A stretch of 12,491 bases of DNA from positions 1-12,491 of the forward strand of contig JAAZZI010000014.1 in NCBI GenBank assembly GCA_014239225.1, written 5' to 3'. Below the pieces are notes generated by a model. The model was not told the DNA's origin and ran no database searches. It saw only the letters and a list, made by a program, of their open reading frames with translations. The stretch is from Gammaproteobacteria bacterium. Lineage in GTDB: Bacteria > Pseudomonadota > Gammaproteobacteria > Eutrophobiales > Eutrophobiaceae. Both the position numbers and the translations under genes were made by a program. This document shows positions 6,214-12,491 of this stretch, in pieces (the stretch's first letter is position 1; each line of letters opens with the position of its first letter).

Positions 6214-7587
6214 TTATAAAAACGTAATATCTACCTGGAATAACGATTCAACTTTTGCCACATGTTTTTTATCTGATACGATTAGAATTACATGATCATT
6301 AGCTTCAATAATTGTTTTTTTCTTAACCATTAATACATCGTTGCCACGAACTATCGCAGCAATTGTAGTTCCCTGCGGCAAGTCTATGTCTTGAATTTTT
6401 TTACCAACAACTTTGGATGAAGATTCATTTCCATGTGCAATTGCCTCAATTGCTTCAGCAGCACCTCTTCTTAAAGAGTGCACAACTACAACATCTCCTT
6501 TTCTAACATGTGCAAGTAAACTACCTATAGTTGCTTGCTGTGGTGAAATAGCGATATCGATGGTGTTGCTTTGCACAAGGTCAACATAAGCTGCGCGATT
6601 AATTAGCGCCATTACTTTTCTAGCGCCAAGTCGTTTTGCGAGCATTGATGAAATAATATTTACTTCATCGGCATTTGTTAAAGCGCAAAATACATCGCAA
6701 CCATCTATATTTTCTTCGCTTAGTAATTCTTCGTCTGTTGCATCTCCATGTAAGACGATAGTATTTTTTAGTTTTTCTGCTGCATGAAAAGCTTTTTTTT
6801 GGTCTACTTCTAATAATTTTATTTTATATTCATTTTCTAATGATTCCGCTAATCGTAAACCGATATTTCCACCTCCTGATATCATAATATTTTTAAGAGG
6901 TTTGTCTTTAATCCGGATATGTTGTAATAATTTATTCATTGATTTTTGCGAACTAATAAAAAATATTTCATCGTCAGCTTTTATTATAGTATCGCCATTT
7001 GGGATTATAGGTTTCCCACTACTGTAAATAATAGCTATTTTATATTCTATATCCTTAAGTTTGTTTTTTAAGTCACGCAACGAATTCCCTTCTAATACAC
7101 CGCTATAGGAGGCTCGAATAACAACCATTTGTACTTTTCCATCAGCAAAATCGAGAACTTGAAGTGCGCCAGGATGCTTGATTAATTGTTGTATTTGTTC
7201 AGTTACCAATCTATCTGGACTAATAAGAACATCTACCGGTAGGGCTTCTTGAGCAAATAAAGGACTATTTTTGAGATATTCTATTTCTCGAATACGGGCA
7301 ATTTTTGTTGGAATATTGAATAAAGAATGTGCAACCTGACAGGCAATCATATTGACTTCATCACAATTTGTAACAGCCAGTATCATCTCAGCGTCTTTTG
7401 CACCGGCTTTTTCCAGTACCGAGGGATGAGATGCGACCCCAGTAACCGTTCTTAAATCATAACGCTCGCTAATTACTTGTAGCGCAGAAGGATTAATATC
7501 AACTAAAGTTATATCATTATCTTCGCTAACAAGATTAGCAGCTACCGACAAACCTACTTGACCTGCTCCGAGGATTATAATTTTCAT
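6214..7587 (-). CDS. trkA: Trk system potassium-uptake regulatory protein TrkA
   Basis: Cytoplasmic peripheral protein that binds NAD(H) and adenine nucleotides and gates TrkH. The 457 residues form the usual tandem arrangement: RCK-N domain 1 with GAGQVG (7-12) and acidic D30, RCK-C domain 1 (about 140-225), RCK-N domain 2 with GGGNIG (238-243) and E260, and RCK-C domain 2 (about 365-455). TNCDEVN (73-79) and TNADEVN (304-310) are the matching repeats of the two halves. Both nucleotide pockets look intact. The start ATG overlaps the ntrX stop by ATGA at 7584-7587, so its translation is probably coupled to ntrX. Placing TrkA directly behind a two-component system suggests that NtrYX expression and K+ uptake are coregulated; that is inference. 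Confidence 0.97.
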   Translation of the reverse strand: MKIIILGAGQVGLSVAANLVSEDNDITLVDINPSALQVISERYDLRTVTGVASHPSVLEKAGAKDAEMILAVTNCDEVNMIACQVAHSLFNIPTKIARIREIEYLKNSPLFAQEALPVDVLISPDRLVTEQIQQLIKHPGALQVLDFADGKVQMVVIRASYSGVLEGNSLRDLKNKLKDIEYKIAIIYSSGKPIIPNGDTIIKADDEIFFISSQKSMNKLLQHIRIKDKPLKNIMISGGGNIGLRLAESLENEYKIKLLEVDQKKAFHAAEKLKNTIVLHGDATDEELLSEENIDGCDVFCALTNADEVNIISSMLAKRLGARKVMALINRAAYVDLVQSNTIDIAISPQQATIGSLLAHVRKGDVVVVHSLRRGAAEAIEAIAHGNESSSKVVGKKIQDIDLPQGTTIAAIVRGNDVLMVKKKTIIEANDHVILIVSDKKHVAKVESLFQVDITFL

Positions 7588-8942
7588 TTTAAATTAATTC
7601 CCAGTGTTTTAAGTTTTCTATAAAGGTGTGTTCGTTCAATACCAATCTGATTTGCTAATTTACTAACATTACCATTTGCTTTTTCTAATTGATATATGAG
7701 ATATGCTTTTTCAAAGTTCTCTCTTGCATCACGTAACGGCAGATCTAAATTAAAGACTTCCGCATTATATTCTTTTTGTGAAATTTTTATTTTTCCTAGA
7801 TAAGATTCAATTTCGTCTATATTAATAATTTCTTCTGTTCCTAAAATTAATAAACGTTGAACAAGATTTTTTAATTCACTTTCGTTACCAGGCCATTTAT
7901 AACTTCGTAAACGATTTTGAGCAGAAACACTAAACTTTCTATACGGTAAAGATTCTATTTGTATGAATTGATTAACGTAGTATTCAAGCAATTCAGGAAT
8001 ATCTTCATAATGTTCATGTAATGATGGAATATTTATTGGTAATACATTCAACAAATAATATAACTCATCTATGAATTGCCCTTTTTTAATCATTGATTCA
8101 GCATCATAACGTGTTGCAGCAATAATCCTTAAATCTAGATTTAGACGTTCAGAACTTCCAGTACGTATATATTGTTTTGTTTTTAATACATCAAGAAGGC
8201 GTGATTGAAGTGTTATGCTTAGGTCTCCAATATCATTAATATACAATACTCCTTCCATTGCATTGTCCAGATAACCCTCTTGTATTTGATTATTCGCCAC
8301 AAAACCAAATAATTCTTTTTGGAAATTTTCTTCATTTAGTGTTGAAATATTTACAGTAACGAACGGCTTATCAGAACGCGAACTAAGTGAGTGTAGATGT
8401 CTAGCGAGCATTTCTTTATTTGTTCCAGATTCTCCTCGCATTAAAACATATGCATCATGCTCTGCAATTCTTAATAATTGAGATTTTAATTCATGAATTA
8501 GTTTACTTTTTCCAACGGGTTCAAGCTTTGAAAATGTGATTTGATTTAGTTTTAAGTTTTCACTTTTTAGCGAAGAGGTTTCTAATGCATGTTTAATTGT
8601 TAGTAATAATTTGGCAGTGGAAAGTGGTTTTTCTATAAAATCATAGGCACCACTACGCGTTGCTTCTACAGCTGTCTCGACATTTCCATGCCCAGACATC
8701 ATTATAATAGGAATTTCATGGCCGAATGTATTTTTCCACTCCTTTAGTAAAGTAATACCATCAATATCTGGCATCCAGATATCAAGTAAAATTAAATCAG
8801 GCTTTGTCTTTTCAATTAGTTGTCGAGCTATTACGCCATTCTCAGCTACATTTACTTCGAACCCCTCATCCTCAAGAATTTCTTGAACCAGATTACGTAT
8901 GTCAGGCTCGTCATCAACAACAAGAATGTGTCGTTTACTCAT
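7584..8942 (-). CDS. ntrX: NtrX-family response regulator with degenerate AAA+ domain
   Basis: A 452-residue NtrC/NtrX-architecture regulator, presumed partner of NtrY. Receiver (1-120): D10, D11, phosphoacceptor D54 in LLDIWMP, S83 and K105, all intact. Central AAA+ (about 140-385): Walker A reads GESGTNKE (170-177) with Asn for the last Gly. The GAFTGA loop is missing, with about 7 fewer residues between LFG and Walker B. Walker B is YINDIGD (234-240) rather than LDEIGD. The arginine-finger region FIDELYYLLNV (290-300) lacks both arginines, and sensor II is WPGNESEL (350-357) without its Arg. The C-terminal Fis-type helix-turn-helix (about 408-450, ending RTHLYRKLKTLGI) looks good. Likely a DNA-binding regulator that is not a working sigma-54 ATPase. 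No Shine-Dalgarno is seen; ntrY ends 33 bp upstream and trkA overlaps by 4 bp. Confidence 0.93.
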   Translation of the reverse strand: MSKRHILVVDDEPDIRNLVQEILEDEGFEVNVAENGVIARQLIEKTKPDLILLDIWMPDIDGITLLKEWKNTFGHEIPIIMMSGHGNVETAVEATRSGAYDFIEKPLSTAKLLLTIKHALETSSLKSENLKLNQITFSKLEPVGKSKLIHELKSQLLRIAEHDAYVLMRGESGTNKEMLARHLHSLSSRSDKPFVTVNISTLNEENFQKELFGFVANNQIQEGYLDNAMEGVLYINDIGDLSITLQSRLLDVLKTKQYIRTGSSERLNLDLRIIAATRYDAESMIKKGQFIDELYYLLNVLPINIPSLHEHYEDIPELLEYYVNQFIQIESLPYRKFSVSAQNRLRSYKWPGNESELKNLVQRLLILGTEEIINIDEIESYLGKIKISQKEYNAEVFNLDLPLRDARENFEKAYLIYQLEKANGNVSKLANQIGIERTHLYRKLKTLGINLK

Positions 8943-8975
8943 TTGAATTTAATTTTTTATATTTTATTAAATAAA

Positions 8976-11135
8976 TTAATTTACCGGTAACCTTATTACA
9001 GCACATGCCCCATCTTCTTCTTTATTGTTTTCGAGCCAAAAAGTGCCTGAATGTTCGTCAATAATTTTCTTCACTATAGCTAGTCCTAATCCAGTTCCTT
9101 TCTCTTTTGTTGTTATATAGGGTTCAAGTAAGTTATTTTCAACTAGCGGATCAATCCCAGGGCCGCTATCAATTACACGTATTTCAATTATTTCATTATC
9201 CTCAATATTTACTGTTTTAGCACTTATTTTCAGTAAATTATGGTCTCCTATTGAATTTGCATCAACTGCATTTGTTAAGACATTATTTAACACCCGTCTT
9301 AATTTTTTCTCATCACCATGAATTTTTGGAAGATTTGTTTTTATATCCATTTCAATTTTATTCCCGCAATTCATATTGCTGAACAAATCAACACCTTCCT
9401 GCAGTAAGTTTATAATTTCTATCTCTTCTTCTTTAAATTCTGCCGGTCGAGCATAGTCAGAAAAATCATTTACCATATCTTTCATTGTTTCAACTTGTTG
9501 TATGATTGTATTTGTCATTCTATCTAACGTTTCGACATTATTTGTATCTAAACTTGAAAGATATTTACTCCTTAATCGTTCGGCAGCTAGCTGAATTGGT
9601 GTAAGGGGGTTTTTAATTTCATGAGCTAAGCGGCGAGCTACTTCACTCCATGCGGCATCTCGCTGCCCCTGAATTAAAGCAGTAATTTCATCAAAAACTA
9701 CTATATGTTTAATTTTCGAATTATCAGAACTTGTCAGTACTGTACCATTGATCAATAAAATCTGATTACCCGTTTTTTTAGACAAAATAATTTGTTCACG
9801 CCAATCATTAGTTTTTTCATTAATATTATTTGAAATACATTCAAAAAAGCTTTTTAATTTTGAAAAATTATTTATTAGATCATCAATATTTTTTTGATTA
9901 AGGATAGTTACTTCTATTTGTAATATTTGAGCTGCACTAATATTTGACTTTTCAATTTTTCCATCTTTATTGAAGACAATAACTCCAGATGAGAGTCTAG
10001 ATAGAATTGTTTCAAGATAAATTTGTTGCGACTCTGATTCTTTCTGACTATTTTTAGCAGTGTCCCTTGCTTGAGATATTTTATCGGTCATATCATTGAA
10101 CGATGCTACAAGAAATCCCAATTCGTCATTACTAGGTACAGGCAATTTTGTATTATAATTACCTTTTGCGATAGCACGTGTTCCTTGAGCTAAATCCTTG
10201 ATTGGCGCTGCTAATGTTCGAGCTGAATAAAATGCCGCCCAGACCGCACTAAATATACTGAATAGTAAAACCAAAGTTAGTATTATTATAAAACTGAATT
10301 TTAGCTGTTCTCGGAGATACGATAATTCTTTATATTCAATAAAAGAAGTTTGCACATTCGCAGAAAGCTGATTCATTCTCTCTGACATTGGAAATAATGC
10401 TTGTATAATTTTTTCTGTGCTTCCAATCCCAATCATTGGGACGTTGACAACAGCTCTAATCACAAGACCTTTGTTTTCAATTAAGTCAATTCCTATGTAA
10501 CTACTATTTTGTATTAGTTGAAGTAATATTGTTTCTTCTGGTGTATTAGGAACAAGACTTTTTGTATCTTTAGAACTCGAAACAACAATTGCTCCTTTTC
10601 TAGTTAGTAAAGTTAATTCATCGGCATTAATACGATCTCTAATTTGATCAATATGAGATGGTAATTCGACATCATTAGTATCACTTAATTCTTCTGCAAT
10701 TTTTTCTGTAGTATTCAAAAGTTCACGCATTCGAACATCCAAAGCTAGACGACTTAATTCAAGTGAATCGTCGAGAGCTTGTTCAATTCTTAAATCAAAC
10801 CAACTATCGATCCCACGATGTAAAAAGTCTAAAGAAAAATAATAAACTATTAATACTGGTGTTACCGAGAGCAAAGAAAATAGAATAACAATTCTAATTG
10901 TCATTCGAGATCCGATTACACGGTTTTTTAATTGACGTATAAGACGTTTTAAGTTAAGAATAATTAATATACTAAGACTAATTAATCCTAAAGCATTGAA
11001 TAAAAGCAGGCCTAAATAGAAACGATCAAACAACTCTGAATTTTGTAGGCTTTTGCTCATCATCAAAAGCGATGAAAGCATAAAAATAAATAGGCACAAA
11101 CCTATAAATGTTATTAATTTCTCACCTTTTTTCAT
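8976..11135 (-). CDS. ntrY: NtrY-family sensor histidine kinase
   Basis: A 719-residue membrane sensor kinase, numbered from the ATG at 11133-11135. Three N-terminal membrane helices (about 7-26, 39-62, 80-100) are followed by an extracytoplasmic region of about 180 residues and a fourth helix (280-303). Then come a HAMP linker (306-357), a PAS-like domain (about 370-485), the dimerisation/phosphoacceptor domain with LAHEIKNPLTP (H505) and an HATPase domain with N622, the DSGPGID G1 box (656-662) and GTGLGL (680-685). All catalytic motifs are intact, so it should phosphorylate the adjacent NtrX. A GTG at 11150 is an alternative start adding 5 residues. The ATG is preferred because GGGA lies 9 bases upstream and the preceding gene stops 2 bp before it. 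NtrY homologues are linked to nitrogen and redox/oxygen responses; the signal here is unknown. Confidence 0.95.
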   Translation of the reverse strand: MKKGEKLITFIGLCLFIFMLSSLLMMSKSLQNSELFDRFYLGLLLFNALGLISLSILIILNLKRLIRQLKNRVIGSRMTIRIVILFSLLSVTPVLIVYYFSLDFLHRGIDSWFDLRIEQALDDSLELSRLALDVRMRELLNTTEKIAEELSDTNDVELPSHIDQIRDRINADELTLLTRKGAIVVSSSKDTKSLVPNTPEETILLQLIQNSSYIGIDLIENKGLVIRAVVNVPMIGIGSTEKIIQALFPMSERMNQLSANVQTSFIEYKELSYLREQLKFSFIIILTLVLLFSIFSAVWAAFYSARTLAAPIKDLAQGTRAIAKGNYNTKLPVPSNDELGFLVASFNDMTDKISQARDTAKNSQKESESQQIYLETILSRLSSGVIVFNKDGKIEKSNISAAQILQIEVTILNQKNIDDLINNFSKLKSFFECISNNINEKTNDWREQIILSKKTGNQILLINGTVLTSSDNSKIKHIVVFDEITALIQGQRDAAWSEVARRLAHEIKNPLTPIQLAAERLRSKYLSSLDTNNVETLDRMTNTIIQQVETMKDMVNDFSDYARPAEFKEEEIEIINLLQEGVDLFSNMNCGNKIEMDIKTNLPKIHGDEKKLRRVLNNVLTNAVDANSIGDHNLLKISAKTVNIEDNEIIEIRVIDSGPGIDPLVENNLLEPYITTKEKGTGLGLAIVKKIIDEHSGTFWLENNKEEDGACAVIRLPVN

Positions 11136-11137
11136 TT

Positions 11138-11698
11138 TTATATTTCCCACTTATACCATTGACTTGAAATATTCCAATCTGATGAAAAATATGCACGAGG
11201 TCTTAGAGGACTTGGTAATGAGTCTATATCAAGATACAGACGAATTCTCGCTAAGTAGTTTGTATTTTTCTGTAATTTACTTCGTTTAAATAATCTCATC
11301 TTCGATACTTTACTAATTGCATTTGTAGCAGAATCAATATTCTTATAATAATTTACTATTCCACTATTCATATTAGTTATTAGGAAGTTTTCGGTTAATG
11401 GTTTATGCTCAAGTTTATGTATTATTTTTTTCTCAAATATGATTTTATTCCAAAACCATTTTCGTTTTAAAAGTAATTGGAAATCTGTATGTATTTCAAA
11501 TGAAATTCCTTGTCGTAGCGCTTTATATGCTTCTTTTGATAAATATAATTCGGAGGATGAATCTAAGTAAAAGATATCATTATCAATATAAGTACTTGCT
11601 GAATTTATATTCACACTCTCGGCATGAATTAATCTATTTGTAAATATTATTAATATAATAATACAAATTAAGTCTACTTTTTTTATGCTAATTAACAT
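11138..11698 (-). CDS. DUF4390 exported protein of unknown function
   Basis: A 186-residue protein with an N-terminal hydrophobic segment (about 9-24) ending in IHA (24-26), a plausible signal-peptidase site. The mature protein is therefore likely periplasmic, or anchored if not cleaved. The C-terminal signature LPSPLRPRAYFSSDW (161-175) followed by SQWYKW (179-184) is what I recognise as DUF4390. The middle is rich in beta-prone and basic segments (WFWNKIIFEKK, 81-91). The biochemical function is not known. The family is repeatedly found between rsmB and ntrY in beta- and gammaproteobacteria, so a role with the NtrY sensor outside the cytoplasm is a reasonable inference. The start ATG overlaps the rsmB stop by 7 bp, and its own stop is 2 bp before the ntrY ATG. 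Confidence 0.88.
   Translation of the reverse strand: MLISIKKVDLICIIILIIFTNRLIHAESVNINSASTYIDNDIFYLDSSSELYLSKEAYKALRQGISFEIHTDFQLLLKRKWFWNKIIFEKKIIHKLEHKPLTENFLITNMNSGIVNYYKNIDSATNAISKVSKMRLFKRSKLQKNTNYLARIRLYLDIDSLPSPLRPRAYFSSDWNISSQWYKWEI
11145..11148 (-). promoter_or_regulatory. Weak Shine-Dalgarno deciding the ntrY start
   Basis: GGGA on the minus strand lies 9 bases before the ATG at 11135-11133, inside the last codons of the DUF4390 gene. The alternative GTG at 11150-11148 has no comparable purine run at the right distance. This supports the ATG start modestly. Confidence 0.4.
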
Positions 11699-12491
11699 TT
11701 AATATTTTTTTTTAGGCACGCATAGAAGAAACCATCCATATTATCTTCTCCAGATAAAATTTGTCTGCCATGACCAGTATCAAAGCCCCATTTTGCTATA
11801 ATTGGTTTGAGATTGCATTCAGAACGTTTCTTTATGAATTTTTTTATTAAATTGCTATTTTCTTGATTAAGAACAGAGCAAGTTGCATATACAAGTAAGC
11901 CATTATTTTTAAGTGTACTCCAGAGTGTTGCCAGAAGTTTCGTTTGTAATTTATTAATTGCGGTTATTTCATCTATTGTTCTTAATAGTTTTATATCTGG
12001 ATGCCTACGTATTACTCCAGTTGCAGAACAAGGAGCATCAAATAAAATTCGATCAAATTTTTCCCCGTTCCACCAGGCATCAATATTTACTATGTTCTCT
12101 ACTTTTATATTTGCGTGTAATTTAAGCCTATCTAAAGTACCGTGAAGTTTCTCAGCACGAATTTTATTTTTTTCTATAGCTATTAGAGTCTTTATTTTTG
12201 GCTCTGACTCAAGAATATGTGCGCTTTTCCCTCCTGGCGCAGCACAAGCATCAAGAACATTATGGTTAGGTTTCAAATCAAGTAGTTCAACTGCAAGTTG
12301 AGCAGCAAGATCCTGAATAGAAATATCGCCTTGAGCAAACCCTGGTAATTTTTCTATGCTTGTAGGTTCTTCAAGTAGAATACCATCAGATGAGTAGTTC
12401 GTTTTCTTCCCGGTAATACCTACTTTTTTTAGTTTAATTAAGTATTCTTCTCTATTATTTCGGAGCTGATTAACTCGAAGAAACATTGGCG
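11692..12491 (-). CDS. rsmB: 16S rRNA (cytosine(967)-C5)-methyltransferase RsmB, 5' end outside the window
   Basis: RsmB methylates C5 of C967 in 16S rRNA using SAM and a cysteine nucleophile. The window holds the C-terminal 266 codons of a family of about 430 residues; the N-terminal NusB-like RNA-binding domain lies beyond the right edge. The in-frame ATG at 12484-12486 is not the start: it is the Met in the conserved P-M-F-L-R-V-N segment, with the proline codon just upstream. Numbering from that Met, the protein shows LPGFAQGDISIQD (47-59), SAM motif I LDACAAPGGKS (78-88), DAPCSATG (150-157) with C153, and YATCSV (200-205) with catalytic C203. It ends with a typical DGFFYACL. It is the most upstream visible gene of the minus-strand unit, and its stop overlaps the DUF4390 start. 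Confidence 0.96.
   Translation of the reverse strand, partial: PMFLRVNQLRNNREEYLIKLKKVGITGKKTNYSSDGILLEEPTSIEKLPGFAQGDISIQDLAAQLAVELLDLKPNHNVLDACAAPGGKSAHILESEPKIKTLIAIEKNKIRAEKLHGTLDRLKLHANIKVENIVNIDAWWNGEKFDRILFDAPCSATGVIRRHPDIKLLRTIDEITAINKLQTKLLATLWSTLKNNGLLVYATCSVLNQENSNLIKKFIKKRSECNLKPIIAKWGFDTGHGRQILSGEDNMDGFFYACLKKNIKC

Noticed and set aside
8963..8975. TTTATTAAATAAA palindrome between ntrY and ntrX as a terminator or operator
   Set aside because: It is pure A/T, directly abuts the ntrY stop and has no stable stem; it is easily explained by base composition.
11705..11725. Run of nine A residues (minus strand) near the end of rsmB as a possible slippage site joining rsmB to DUF4390
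   Set aside because: A -1 slip at the run reads AAA-TAT and then meets a TAA stop immediately before the DUF4390 ATG, so no fusion protein results.
12484..12486. ATG as the rsmB start codon
   Set aside because: It falls inside the conserved P-M-F-L-R-V-N segment and the frame stays open to the edge, so the gene is simply truncated by the window.

Overview
This is a compact, strongly AT-rich piece of a proteobacterial chromosome. The protein sequences and the two gene neighbourhoods (rhodanese-secB-gpsA with trmL, and rsmB-DUF4390-ntrY-ntrX-trkA-trkH) fit a Gammaproteobacterium best. Similar orders also occur in Betaproteobacteria, so the class is probable rather than certain. No insertion sequence, phage gene, CRISPR array, tRNA or rRNA was seen. 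The window looks like core chromosome of a small-genome or low-GC lineage: intergenic gaps are mostly 0-40 bp and several genes overlap.

Layout. Positions 1-413 (minus) hold the first 137 codons of gpmI, the cofactor-independent phosphoglycerate mutase, cut by the left edge. Positions 414-698 are the only sizeable intergenic region, a divergent promoter region with several short inverted repeats. On the plus strand, 699-2665 is an operon of a membrane-anchored rhodanese (YibN type), secB and gpsA. trmL (minus, 2671-3144) converges on gpsA with 5 bp between them and diverges from a class 1B-type pyrD (3180-4139) across only 35 bp.

From the right edge back to 4159, seven minus-strand genes form one tightly packed unit: rsmB (5' end outside the window), a DUF4390 exported protein, the sensor kinase ntrY, the response regulator ntrX, trkA, trkH and a small SAM methyltransferase. 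Junctions are overlaps of 2-7 bp or gaps of 2-33 bp, so one transcript is likely. It combines 16S rRNA m5C methylation, an NtrYX two-component system with a predicted exported partner, and the Trk potassium-uptake system (TrkH channel plus TrkA RCK regulator).

The most notable observation is in NtrX. Its receiver and Fis-type DNA-binding domains look intact, but the central AAA+ domain has lost the GAFTGA loop, Walker A glycine, Walker B acidic pair, both arginine fingers and the sensor II arginine. It should therefore not work as a sigma-54 activating ATPase. Other points worth checking are the class 1B pyrD with no adjacent pyrK, the absence of grxC and cysE from positions they occupy in E. 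coli, and a TTG start that overlaps the trkH stop. I found no clearly novel multi-gene system; the rest is ordinary housekeeping sequence.
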